Position numbers and translations under genes: made by a program
Shown here: positions 50,141-62,350 of the stretch, in pieces
Position numbering within the stretch: the stretch's first letter is position 1
Layout of the letters: each line of letters starts with the position of its first letter
Source: Sepiola atlantica
Taxonomy: Eukaryota; Mollusca; Cephalopoda; Sepiida; Sepiolidae
Length of the DNA stretch: 64,000 bases
Assembly (NCBI GenBank): GCA_963556195.1
Contig: OY744523.1
Coordinates: 75,491,945 to 75,555,944, forward strand
Direction: 5' to 3'
The notes under the pieces: generated by a model
Told to the model about the DNA's origin: nothing
Seen by the model: only the letters and a program-made list of their open reading frames with translations
The model's database searches: none

Positions 50141-53100
50141 ATTTTTTCATTTTAGGGGTCAGGACGAACTTTTTAGGGGTCCGGCCAAATTTTTTTTTTT
50201 TTTTTTTTTTTTTTGTTTTGAAGTCAAAATATTTCTCAGGGTTGGGGGAGAGTGAAAAATTAGGGGGCTGGAGAGATTTAGGGGTCGGGGAAAATTTTAG
50301 GGGTCAGGACGAACTTTTTAGGGGTCATGCCAAATTTTTTTGTTTTTTTTTGTTTTGAAGGCAAAATATTTCTCATGGTTGGAGGAGAGTGAAAAATTAG
50401 GGGGCTGGAGAGATTTAGGAATCGGGGAAAATTTTAGGGGTCAGGACGAACTTTTAAGGGGTCAGGCCAAATTTTTTTGTTTTTTTTTGTTTTGAAGTCA
50501 AAATATTTCTCATGGTTGGGGGAGAGTTAAAAATTAGGGGGCTAGAGAGATTTAGGGGTCGGGGAAAATTTTAGCGGTCAGGACGAACTTTTTAGGGGTC
50601 AGGCCAAATTTTTTTGTTTTTTTTTGTTTTGAAGTCAAATTATTTCTCATGGTTAGAGGAGAGTGAAAAATTAGGGGGCTGGAGAGATTTACGGGTCGGG
50701 GAAAATTTTAGGGGTCAGGACGCACTTTTTAGGGGTCAGGCCAAATTTTTTTGTTTTTTTTGTTTTGAAGTCAAAATATATCTCATGGTTGGGGGAGGGT
50801 GAAAAATTAGGGGGCTGGAGAGATTTAGGGGTCGGGGAAAATTTTAGGGGTCAGGCGGAACTTTTTAGGGGTCCGGCCAAATTTTTTTGTTTTTTTTGTT
50901 TTTTTTTGTTTTGAAGTCAAAATATTTCTCAGGGTTGGGGGAGAGTGAAAAATTAGGGGGCTGGAGAGATTTAGGGGTCGGGGAAAATTTTAGGGGTCAG
51001 CGGAACTTTTTCGGGGTCAGGCCAAATTTTTTTGTTTTTTTTTGTTTTGAAGTCAAAATATTTCTCATGGTTGGAGGAGAGTGAAAAATTAGGGGGCTGG
51101 AGAGATTTAGGGGTCGGGGAAAATTTTAGGGGTCAGGACGAACTTTTTAGGGGTCAGGCCAAATTTTTTTGTTTTTTTTTGTTTTGAAGTCAAAATATTT
51201 CTCATAGTTGGGGTAGAGTGAAAAATTAGAAGGCTGGAGAGATTTAGGGGTCGGGGAAAATTTTAGGGGTCAGGCGGAACTTTTTAGGGGTCAGGCTAAA
51301 TTTTTTTTTTTTTTTTTTTTTTGAAGTCAAAATATTTCTCATGGTTGGGGGAGAGCGAACAATTAGGGGGCTGGAGAGATTTAGGGGTCGGGGAAAATTT
51401 TAGGGGTCAGGACGAACTTTTATGGGGTCAGGCCAAATGTTTTTTTTGTTGTTTTTTTTTTTTTTGAAGTCAAAATATTTCTCATAGTTGGGGTAGAGTG
51501 AAATATTAGGAGGCTAGAGAGATTTAGGGGTCGGGGAAAATTTTAGGGGTCAGGCGGAACTTTTTAGGGGTCAGGCGAAATTTTTTTGTTTTTTTTTGTT
51601 TTGAAGTCAAAATATTTCTCATGGTTGGGGGAGAGTGAAAAATTAGGGGGCTGGAGAGATTTAGGGGTCATGGAAAATTTTAGGGGTCAGGACGAACTTT
51701 TTAGGGGTCAGGCCAAATTTTTTTGTTTTTTTTGTTTTTTTTTGTTTTGAAGTCAAAATATTTCTCAGGGTTGGGGGAGAGTGAAAAATTAGGGGGCTGG
51801 AGAGATTTAGGGGTCATGGAAAATTTTAGGGGTCAGGCGGAACTTTTTAGGGGTCCGGCCAAATTTTTTTGTTTTTTTTGTTTTTTTTTGTTTTGAAGTC
51901 AAAATATTTCTCAGGGTTGGGGGAGAGTGAAAAATTAGGGGGCTGGAGAGATTTAGGGGTCGGGGAAAATTTTAGGGGTCAGCGGAACTTTTTCGGGGTC
52001 AGGCCAAATTTTTTTGTTTTTTTTTGTTTTGAAGTCAAAATATTTCTCATGGTTGGAGGAGAGTGAAAAATTAGGGGGCTGGAGAGATTTAGGGGTCGGG
52101 GAAAATTTTAGGGGTCAGGACGAACTTTTTAGGGGTCAGGCCAAATTTTTTTGTTTTTTTTTGTTTTGAAGTCAAAATATTTCTCATAGTTGGGGTAGAG
52201 TGAAAAATTAGAAGGCTGGAGAGATTTAGGGGTCGGGGAAAATTTTAGGGGTCAGGCGGAACTTTTTAGGGGTCAGGCTAAATTTTTTTTTTTTTTTTTT
52301 TTTTGAAGTCAAAATATTTCTCATGGTTGGGGGAGAGCGAACAATTAGGGGGCTGGAGAGATTTAGGGGTCGGGGAAAATTTTAGGGGTCAGGACGAACT
52401 TTTATGGGGTCAGGCCAAATGTTTTTTTTGTTGTTTTTTTTTTTTTTGAAGTCAAAATATTTCTCATAGTTGGGGTAGAGTGAAATATTAGGAGGCTAGA
52501 GAGATTTAGGGGTCGGGGAAAATTTTAGGGGTCAGGCGGAACTTTTTAGGGGTCAGGCGAAATTTTTTTGTTTTTTTTTGTTTTGAAGTCAAAATATTTC
52601 TCATGGTTGGGGGAGAGTGAAAAATTAGGGGGCTGGAGAGATTTAGGGGTCATGGAAAATTTTAGGGGTCAGGACGAACTTTTTAGGGGTCAGGCCAAAT
52701 TTGTTTGTTTTTTTTTGTTTTGAAGTCAAAATATTTCTCATGGTTGGAGGAGAGTGAAAAATTAGGGGGCTGGAGAGATTTAGGGGTCGGGGAAAATTTT
52801 AGGGGTCAGGACGAACTTTTTAGGGGTCACGCCAAATTTTTTTTTTTTTTTTTGTTTTGAAGTCAAAATATATCTAATGGTTGTAAGTAAGTGAAAAATT
52901 AGAGGGCTGGAGAGATTAAGGGGTCGGGGAAAATTTTAGGGGCCAGGACGAACTTTTTAGGGGTCAGGCCAAATTTTTTTGTTTTTTTTGTTGTTTTTTT
53001 TTGTTTTGAAGTAAAAATATTTCTCAGGGTTGGAGGAGAGTCAAAAATTAGGGGGCTGGAGAGATTTAGGGGTCGGGAAAAATTTTAGGGGTCAGGACGA

Positions 53101-56100
53101 ACTTTTTAGGGGTCAGGCCAAATTTTTTTGTTTTTTTTTGTTTTAAGGTCAAAATATTTCTCATGGTTGGGGGAGAGTGAAAAATTAGGGGGCTAGAGAG
53201 ATTTAGGGGTCGGGGAAAATTTTAGCGGTCAGGACGAACTTTTTAGGGGTCAGGCCAAATTTTTTTGTTTTTTTTTGTTTTGAAGTCAAATTATTTCTCA
53301 TGGTTAGAGGAGAGTGAAAAATTAGGGGGCTGGAGAGATTTACGGGTCGGGGAAAATTTTAGGGGTCAGGACGCACTTTTTAGGGGTCAGGCCAAATTTT
53401 TTTGTTTTTTTTGTTTTGAAGTCAAAATATATCTCATGGTTGGGGGAGAGTGAAAAATTAGGGGGCTGGAGAGATTTAGGGGTCGGGGAAAATTTTAGGG
53501 GTCAGGCGGAACTTTTTAGGGGTCCGGCCAAATTTTTTTTTTTTTTTTGTTTTTTTTTGTTTTGAAGTCAAAATATTTCTCATGGTTGGGGGAGAGTGAA
53601 AAATTAGGGGGCTTGAGAGATTTAGGGGTCGGGGAAAATTTTAGGGGTCAGCGGAACTTTTTCGGGGTCAGGCCAAATTTTTTTGTTTTTTTTTGTTTTG
53701 AAGTCAAAATATTTCTCATGGTTGGAGGAGAGTGAAAAATTAGGGGGCTGGAGAGATTTAGGGGTCGGGGAAAATTTTAGGGGTCAGGACGAACTTTTTA
53801 GGGGTCATGCCAAATTTTTTTGTTTTTTTTTGTTTTGAAGGCAAAATATTTCTCATGGTTGGAGGAGAGTGAAAAATTAGGGGGCTGGAGAGATTTAGGA
53901 ATAGGGGAAAATTTTAGGGGTCAGGACGAACTTTTAAGGGGTCAGGCCAAATTTTTTTGTTTTTTTTTGTTTTGAAGTCAAAATATTTCTCATGGTTGGG
54001 GGAGAGTTAAAAATTAGGGGGCTAGAGAGATTTAGGGGTCGGGGAAAATTTTAGCGGTCAGGACGAACTTTTTAGGGGTCAGGCCAAATTTTTTTGTTTT
54101 TTTTTGTTTTGAAGTCAAATTATTTCTCATGGTTAGAGGAGAGTGAAAAATTAGGGGGCTGGAGAGATTTACGGGTCGGGGAAAATTTTAGGGGTCAGGA
54201 CGCACTTTTTAGGGGTCAGGCCAAATTTTTTTGTTTTTTTTGTTTTGAAGTCAAAATATATCTCATGGTTGGGGGAGGGTGAAAAATTAGGGGGCTGGAG
54301 AGATTTAGGGGTCGGGGAAAATTTTAGGGGTCAGGCGGAACTTTTTAGGGGTCCGGCCAAATTTTTTTGTTTTTTTTGTTTTTTTTTGTTTTGAAGTCAA
54401 AATATTTCTCAGGGTTGGGGGAGAGTGAAAAATTAAGGGGCTGGAGAGATTTAGGGGTCGGGGAAAATTTTAGGGGTCAGCGGAACTTTTTCGGGGTCAG
54501 GCCAAATTTTTTTGTTTTTTTTTGTTTTGAAGTCAAAATATTTCTCATGGTTGGAGGAGAGTGAAAAATTAGGGGGCTGGAGAGATTTAGGGGTCGGGGA
54601 AAATTTTAGGGGTCAGGACGAACTTTTTAGGGGTCAGGCCAAATTTTTTTGTTTTTTTTTGTTTTGAAGTCAAAATATTTCTCATAGTTGGGGTAGAGTG
54701 AAAAATTAGAAGGCTGGAGAGATTTAGGGGTCGGGGAAAATTTTAGGGGTCAGGCGGAACTTTTTAGGGGTCAGGCTAAATTTTTTTGTTTTTTTTTGTT
54801 TTGAAGTCAAAATATTTCTCATGGTTGGGGGAGAGCGAACAATTAGGGGGCTGGAGAGATTTAGGGGTCGGGGAAAATTTTAGGGGTCAGGACGAACTTT
54901 TATGGGGTCAGGCCAAATGTTTTTTTTGTTGTTTTTTTTTTTTTTGAAGTCAAAATATTTCTCATAGTTGGGGGTAGAGTGAAATATTAGGAGGCTAGAG
55001 AGATTTAGGGGTCGGGGAAAATTTTAGGGGTCAGGCGGAACTTTTTAGGGGTCAGGCGAAATTTTTTTGTTTTTTTTTGTTTTGAAGTCAAAATATTTCT
55101 CATGGTTGGGGGAGAGTGAAAAATTAGGGGGCTGGAGAGATTTAGGGGTCATGGAAAATTTTAGGGGTCAGGACGAACTTTTTAGGGGTCAGGCCAAATT
55201 TGTTTGTTTTTTTTTGTTTTGAAGTCAAAATATTTCTCATGGTTGGAGGAGAGTGAAAAATTAGGGGGCTGGAGAGATTTAGGGGTCGGGGAAAATTTTA
55301 GGGGGCAGGACGAACTTTTTAGGGGTCACGCCAAATTTTTTTTTTTTTTTTTGTTTTGAAGTCAAAATATATCTAATGGTTGTAAGTAAGTGAAAAATTA
55401 GAGGGCTGGAGAGATTAAGGGGTCGGGGAAAATTTTAGGGGCCAGGACGAACTTTTTAGGGGTCAGGCCAAATTTTTTTGTTTTTTTTGTTGTTTTTTTT
55501 TGTTTTGAAGTAAAAATATTTCTCAGGGTTGGAGGAGAGTCAAAAATTAGGTGGCTGGAGAGATTTAGGGGTCGGGAAAAATTTTAGGGGTCAGGACGAA
55601 CTTTTTAGGGGTCAGGCCAAATTTTTTTGTTTTTTTTTGTTTTGAAGTCAAAATATTTCTCATGGTTGGGGGAGAGTTAAAAATTAGGGGGCTGGAGAGA
55701 TTTACGGGTCGGGGAAAATTTTAGGGGTCAGGACGCACTTTTTAGGGGTCAGGCCAAATTTTTTTGTTTTTTTTGTTTTGAAGTCAAAATATATCTCATG
55801 GTTGGGGGAGAGTGAAAAATTAGGGGGCTGGAGAGATTTAGGGGTCGGGGAAAATTTTAGGGGTCAGGCGGAACTTTTTAGGGGTCCGGCCAAATTTTTT
55901 TGTTTTTTTTGTTTTTTTTTGTTTTGAAGTCAAAATATTTCTCAGGGTTGGGGGAGAGTGAAAAATTAGGGGGCTGGAGAGATTTAGGGGTCGGGGAAAA
56001 TTTTAGGGGTCAGCGGAACTTTTTCGGGGTCAGGCCAAATTTTTTTGTTTTTTTTTGTTTTGAAGTCAAAATATTTCTCATGGTTGGAGGAGAGTGAAAA

Positions 56101-58520
56101 ATTAGGGGGCTGGAGAGATTTAGGGGTCGGGGAAAATTTTAGGGGTCAGGACGAACTTTTTAGGGGTCAGGCCAAATTTTTTTGTTTTTTTTTGTTTTGA
56201 AGTCAAAATATTTCTCATAGTTGGGGTAGAGTGAAAAATTAGAAGGCTGGAGAGATTTAGGGGTCGGGGAAAATTTTAGGGGTCAGGCGGAACTTTTTAG
56301 GGGTCAGGCCAAATTTTTTTGTTTTTTTTTGTTTTGAAGTCAAAATATTTCTCATGGTTGGGGGAGAGCGAACAATTAGGGGGCTGGAGAGATTTAGGGG
56401 TCGGGGAAAATTTTAGGGGTCAGGACGAACTTTTTAGGGGTCAGGCCAAATTTTTTTGTTTTTTTTTCTTTTGAAGTCAAAATATTTCTCATAGTTGGGG
56501 TAGAGTGAAAAATTAGGAGGCTAGAGAGATTTAGGGGTCGGGGAAAATTTTAGGGGTCAGGCGGAACTTTTTAGGGGTCAGCGAAATTTTTTTGTTTTTT
56601 TTTTTTTTGAAGTCAAAATATTTCTCATGGTTAGGGGGAAAGTGAAAAATTAGGGGGCTGGAGAGATTCAGGGGTCGGGGAAAATTTTAGGGGTCAGGAC
56701 GAACTTTTTAGGGGTCAGGCCAAATTTTTTTGTTTTTTTTTGTTTTGAACTCAAAATATTTCTCAGGGTTGGGGGAGAGTGAAAAATTAGGGGGCTGGAA
56801 GGATTTAGGGGTCGGGGAAAATTTTAGGGGTCATGGCGAACTTTTTAGGGGTCAGGCCAAATTTTTTTTGTTTTTTTTTGTTTTGAAGTCAAAATATTTC
56901 TCAGGGTTGGGGGAGAGTGAACAATTAGGGGGCTGGAGAGATTTAGGGGTCATGGAAAATTTTAGGGGTCAGGACGAACTTTTTAGGGGTCAGGCCAAAT
57001 TTGTTTGTTTTTTTTTGTTTTGAAGTCAAAATATTTCTCATGGTTGGAGGAGAGTGAAAAATTAGGGGGCTGGAGAGATTTAGGGGTCGGGGAAAATTTT
57101 AGGGGTCAGGACGAACTTTTTAGGGGTCACGCCAAATTTTTTTTTTTTTTTTTTTTTTGAAGTCAAAATATATCTAATGCTTGTAAGAGAGTGAAAAATT
57201 AGAGGGCTGGAGAGATTAAGGGGTCGGGGAAAATTTTAGGGGCCAGGACGAACTTTTTAGGGGTCAGGCCAAATTTTTTTGTTTTTTTTGTTGTTTTTTT
57301 TTGTTTTGAAGTAAAAATATTTCTCAGGGTTGGAGGAGAGTCAAAAATTAGGGGGCTGGAGAGATTTAGGGGTCGGGGAAAATTTTAGGGGTCAGGCAGA
57401 ACTTTTAAGGGGTCAGGCCAAATTTTTTTAGTTTTTTTTGGTTTTGAACTCAAAATATTTCTCAGGGTTGGGGGAGCGTGAACAATTAGGGGGCTGGAGA
57501 TATTGAGGGGTCGGGGAAAATTTTAGGGGTCGGGACGAACTTTTTAGGGGTCAGGCCAAATTTTTTTTGTTTTTTTTTGTTTTGAAGTCAAAATATTTCT
57601 CATGGTTGGAGGAGAGTGAAAAATTAGGGGGCTGGAGAGATTAAGGGGTCGGGGAAAATTTTAGGGGTCAGGACGAACTTTTTAGGGGTCAGGCCAAATT
57701 TTTTTGTTTTTTTTTCTTTTGAAGTCAAAATATTTCTCATGGTTGGAGGAGAGTGAAAAATTAGGGGGCTGGAGAGATTGAGGGGTCGGGGAAAATTTTA
57801 GGGGTCAGGACGAACTTTTTAGGGGTCTGGCCAAATTTTTTTTGTTTTTTTTTGTTTTGAAGTCAAAATATTTCTCATGGTTAGGGGGAAAGTGAAAAAT
57901 TAGGGGGCTGGAGAGATTCAGGGGTCGGGGAAAATTTTAGGGGTCAGGACGAACTTTTTAGGGTTCAGGCCAAATCTTTTTCTTTTTTTTTGGTTTTGAA
58001 CTCAAAATATTTCTCAGGGTTGGGGGAGAGTGAAAAATTAGGGGGCTGGAAGGATTTAGGGGTCGGGGAAAATTTTAGGGGTCATGGCGAACTTTTTAGG
58101 GGTCAGGCCAAATTTTTTTCTTTTTTTTGGTTTTGAACTCAAAATATTTCTCAGGGTTGGGGGAGAGTGAACAATTAGGGGGCTGGAGAGATTTAGAGGT
58201 CGGGGAAAATTTTAGGGGTCAGGCGGAACTTTTTAGGGGTCAGGCCCAATTTTTTTGTTTATTTTTGTTTTGAAGTCAAAATATTTCTCATAGTTGGGTG
58301 AGAGTGAAAAATTGGGGGGCTGTAGACATTTAGGGTCAGGAAAATTTTAGGGGTCAGGCGGAACTTTTTTGGGGTCAGGCCAAATTTTTTTGTTTTTTTT
58401 TGTTTTGAAGTAAAAATATTTCTCATGGTTGGGGGAGAGTTAAAAATTAGAGGCTGGAGAGATTTAGGGGACGGGGAAAATTTTAGGGGTCAGGCCAAAT
58501 TTTTTACGGGTCTGCCCAAA
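50141..58520. repeat. 8.4-kb satellite array, ~138-bp G/T-rich monomer, about 60 copies
   Basis: Each monomer runs TTTTAGGGGTCAGGACGAAC, TTTTTAGGGGTCAGGCCAAA, a T7-G-T9-G-T4 tract, GAAGTCAAAATATTTCTC, AxGGTTGGGGGAGAGTG, AAAAATTAGGGGGCTGG and AGAGATTTAGGGGTCGGGG. Measured starts 50161, 50306, 50443, 50580, 50717, 50853 and 50999 give spacings of 136-146. The plus strand is very poor in C. Blocks of several monomers are themselves duplicated. Because 138 is divisible by three, 62-97 codon frames recur, but they follow the repeat and are not genes. Outer monomers (after about 57400) are more diverged. Confidence 0.97.
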
Positions 58521-59812
58521 TTTAGGGGCGGCGATATGTGCGTATTTAGCTTCCACACCGGGGCGGCGATAGGTATTATTTAGCATTCAGCGGTGGTGAT
58601 AGGTACTTATATAGCATGTGCACATGGGCGGTAATAAGTACGTATATAGTATGCACACCGGGGCAGTGATAGGTATGTATTTAGCATGCGCACTGAGGCA
58701 GCGATCGGTTCATATATAGCACGCGCACCGGGGCGGCGATAGGTACGTATATAGCACGCGCACAGGGGCGGCGAAAGGTACATATTTAAAATTCACACCG
58801 GGCGGCGAAAGGTACATATTTAAAATTCACACCGGGGCGGCGATAGGTACGTATTTAGCATTCACACCGGGGCGGCGATAGGTATGTATTTAGCATTCAC
58901 ACCGGGGCAGCGATAGGTAAGTATTTAGCTTCCGCACCGGGGCAGCGATATGTACGTATTTAGCTTCCACACTGGGGCGGCGATAGGTACGTATTTAGAA
59001 TTTACACCGGGGCGGCAATAGGTACGTATTTAGAATTCACACCGGGGCGGCGATAGGTATGTATTTAGCATTCGCACCGGGGCGGCGATATGTACGTATT
59101 TAGCTTCCACACCAGGGCGGCGATAGGTACCTATTCAGAATTCAGGGGTGGAGATAGCTACGTATATAGCATGTACACATGGGCAGCAATAAGTACGTAC
59201 ATAGCATGCGCTCTGCGGCGGCGATCAGTACATATATTGCATGCGCACCGGGGCGGCGAAAGGTATGTATTTCGCATTCGCACCGTAGTGGTGATAGGTA
59301 CGTATTTAGCATTCGCACTGGGGCGGCTATAGGTACGTATTTAGCATTCGCACTGGGGCGTCTATAGGTACGTATTTTGCATTCGCACTGGGCCGGCGAT
59401 AGGTACGTATTTAGCATTCACACCAAAGCGGCAATATGTACATATTAATTATTCGCACTAGGGCAGTGATAGGTACTTATGTAGCATGCACACCGGAGCG
59501 CAATTGGTATGTCTTTAGTATTCGCACTAGGGCAGCGATAGGTACTTATGTAGCATGCACACCGGGGCGCAATAGGTAGGTATTTAGCATTCAAACCAGG
59601 GCAACGATAGGTACTATTTAGCATTCGCAACGGGGCGGCGATAGGTACTTAAATAGTATCTGCACCGGGGCGGCGATAGGTACGTATATAGTATGTGCAC
59701 TGGGGCGGCGATAGGTACGTATATAGTATGCGCACCGGGGTGATGATAGATACGTATATAGTATGAACACCGGGGTGGAGATAAGTACCTATATAGAAGG
59801 CGCAGATAGAGG
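58521..59812. repeat. Second tandem array, 35-bp GC-rich monomer, about 36 copies
   Basis: Consensus CACCGGGGCGGCGATAGG, TACGTATTTAGCATTCG; 'CACCGG' starts at 58865 and 58900 show the 35-bp period. Single-base variants are frequent. Start is abrupt after the last 138-bp monomer. Because 35 is not a multiple of three, the frames on both strands (59090-59417) are repeat artefacts. Confidence 0.97.
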
Positions 59813-60073
59813 TGTTACTTTTTATAGAAATATGTCATACTATTACCCTGGGCAATAGGAGAAATGGTGGGGAAGAAACAGCTTTTGCAAAAGGCAAAAT
59901 TAGAAAGTAGCGGCGAAATGGGGCGACCAGGAAAGAGAAAGGTAGCAGATAAAGAGACGGCTATAGAGAGAGGGGGCGGACATAGAAGTTTGAATATAAA
60001 GATGTTACACACACGATCTTTCTTCAAATATATGTTTTTATGACCCCGAGCAACGCCGGGTAGCCCCGCTAGT
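59813..60073 (+). repeat. 3' terminal segment of the giant element
   Basis: Unique sequence, then an AGAGAGAGGGGG patch, TATAAAGATGTTACACACA and the terminal hairpin with CTAG|T. The last ~85 bases are shared with 31070-31153, which supports a real, repeated terminus. Confidence 0.7.
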
Positions 60074-60567
60074 ATATATATATAAGGCAATGTTTATGTG
60101 GGTATTATATAAATGAATATGTTAACAGTTAAAACATTCAAATAAGTTTCAATAAGGGTTTAATTATTTGCAGAATCAAAATAAAACATAAAAATATTCC
60201 TTTGATTCCTTCCGGGATCACTAGGGGCAATTATGTGCTAGGTTCATAAAATAACTTTAATATATTAGAAAGTAAATAATGTCATTCTTCTTAAATAGAT
60301 TGCTCTCGTTGTACAAACCAACAATTGAATTAAATAAAGAATATCTCAGTACATGATGCAATTCAAATGGTTTAAGCATGTAAATATCTATTTTTATCGG
60401 TATTTTTAATGTTTAAATTACTTAAATGAAATCGAATTCGTTTTGATTCGTAAAAGCCATTTGCAGTTTTACAGCAAGAAACTCAGCGTCTACCAGTACT
60501 TTTTGAAGAAATATTACCGCCATGACACGCGTTTCTTACCTGATCTCATATTGCAAATATAATTTGT
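60074..60567. other. Unassigned AT-rich sequence
   Basis: Begins with ~10 bases of TA repeat adjoining the element; otherwise nothing recognised. Confidence 0.4.
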
Positions 60568-61131
60568 GGTACCTTTATAGATGATACACCATGTTTCCGT
60601 AACTTCGCGTCGTCACTGTTCGGGCAAGTCTTGGAAGCGCCCGAGAATTGGCGAGGCGAAAACGAGGCGAAAACTGTCAAACGATAAACTGAAGACTGGC
60701 AGAGGATAATCACAAGACATAGCTAAACAACTGTTATCAATTCGATGTTTGTTTTAAAGCAAATGATTTATTTTTCCAATCTGTTTTGTATGTTCTTCCC
60801 CCTTTTATGACAGTTTTTTGGTTATGATTTAGTTTTAGGGTTGCAGCTGGGCAAGAAGTTTTCTTTTGTACTGGTCCTGTTGCTGACAGAACGCAATAAG
60901 TCCTTCGGGAGATTCAACGAGCTGAAACCGATGAGAGAAAATAATTTTTGTTACTGAACGCGATTAATTTCTTCCCAAATTGTATCGACTGCTTGCTGTA
61001 GCCTGATTGTCTAACAGATGATGCAACCTGATTGTTTAATAAGTTTGTCAACTCTCGGGCCCTTCCGAGACCTGCCCGAACGTTGACAACGCAAAGTCAC
61101 AAAAGCATGATGCACCATCTATAAGAGTACC
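60568..61131. mobile_element. MITE-like element with 83-bp terminal inverted repeats
   Basis: 60568-60650 and 61049-61131 are inverted repeats with about 80% identity by eye: GGTAC, TTATAGATG, ACTT(C/T)GCGT(C/T)GTCA, GTTCGGGCA(A/G)GTCT, GGAAG(C/G)GCCCGAGA. The 564-bp element has no coding capacity, so it would need a transposase in trans. Target duplication is unclear (TAATTTGT against TATATTTT), so the superfamily is open. Confidence 0.75.
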
Positions 61132-61514
61132 TATATTTTGCTTTTCTGGCAAAACATAACATTGTAATATGACTATATGTTAAATTATATCCGACAAGCA
61201 ATATATCTCATCAAAGGCAACTCCGAGTGCATACTCTAGTATTTATATATAAGTCTGTATATATGTATATGGTAAACAGCTGATGATCCCCGTGTTAATA
61301 TTAGACGCTTAAGGTCTCCTGTTTTTGTGTCACTCTTAGATACTTAACCCCCCCTCCCTTTATTTTTTTCATTTACTTATATTTTTTAATTTTTTTATTT
61401 ATTAATTTTCAAACGAATGTTAAGTCTGCAATATCTTGGATTTAGTTAGTTTCTCTGGGAATTTAAACTGCATTTTACTTTCTTTCTTTTTTTTCTCTTT
61501 AAAATGACTTCTTT

Positions 61515-61565
<51 letters not shown>

Positions 61566-62008
61566 TTTATAAATATAGATATATGCATTTTCGATTATGA
61601 TCAAAATTAAAGTCAACTTTGTTGCTTACTAATTGCATAGTGTAAGAATACAAATATTTGAACAATATTTGTTTGAATATTGTTAAATTTGTACGATTTT
61701 CCCGGTCAAGTTTGCATATATCTGTATATTGAAACCCACATGCCTATACATACTTACATATATATGTTAGTAAATATGTAAGTATTTATAGACATGTGTG
61801 TGTCAACATATTTAAATGTATGTGTCAGTGTAGTGTTGCGTGAGAAACAGTATTAGTGACTAAAATAAACAAACGCCCAGTTCTTTTGACTTGCAATTTG
61901 ATATCATTTCTGTCTAGTTGAAATTTTTACGAGCGTGAATTAATATATTGGAGTTTATTTCAATGAGGCATAAGTAAAAATATTATATCGCACATTTAAG
62001 CGCGTATA

Positions 62009-62050
<42 letters not shown>

Positions 62051-62110
62051 CTTACGTTTGTATGCACATATAGAATTATGTAGATTTACTTTTATCTCTC
62101 ATTTCATTAC

Positions 62111-62164
<54 letters not shown>

Positions 62165-62350
62165 GTATTTATGAGTATTAGAATGTCTGGGTTTTTTTTT
62201 TACATGATATATAATGAGTTTTCCACGGCGCCTTTGGTCTTACAGTTAAAGTAAATGCGTTCCGAGAACCAAGACAAATAAGAGTGAGATCCGGTGTCAA
62301 TTCATTTTTGCTGATTTGTCCATTTCTTTTTACATAGAGGACTATTTTTT
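61132..62350. other. Unassigned AT-rich sequence with three (TA)n microsatellites
   Basis: TA runs at 61519-61562, 62005-62047 and 62116-62160. Nothing else recognised. Confidence 0.6.

Larger units (their letters stand above)
49234..60073 (+). mobile_element. Giant non-autonomous Helitron-like element carrying satellite arrays (candidate)
   Basis: The left end starts TC directly after TA repeat and continues TATATAAAGGG, a TGTTTG-rich stretch and CTCAAAAACTAC. The right end has a hairpin (CCCG-A-GC, loop AAC, GC-CGGG; 60044-60060), then AGCCCCG and CTAG|T (60069-60073), followed by TATATATATA. TC start, hairpin plus CTRR end, no TIRs and insertion between A and T are Helitron hallmarks. No Rep/helicase frame is present, so it would be non-autonomous. 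Helitron relatives are known to carry central tandem arrays. At 10.8 kb this would be unusually large. The alternative is two separate elements whose ends happen to frame the arrays. Confidence 0.5.

Noticed and set aside
50614..57023. Repeated 62-97 codon plus-strand frames (FFFVLKSKYFSGLGESEKLG-type)
   Set aside because: They repeat with the 138-bp monomer, start in T-tracts and exist only because 138 is divisible by three. No sign of selection on the protein.
50141..58520. Telomere-like TTAGGGG repeats
   Set aside because: The motif sits inside a complex 138-bp monomer with T-tracts and is not a simple telomeric array.
50141..58520. CRISPR-like or nuclear-receptor site (AGGGGTCA) array
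   Set aside because: The whole monomer is repeated, so there are no unique spacers. AGGGGTCA recurrence is explained by the satellite and implies no receptor binding.
59090..59630. Tandem-repeat peptides (AxxxYVPIAA-like) on both strands
   Set aside because: Products of the 35-bp array cycling through all three frames.
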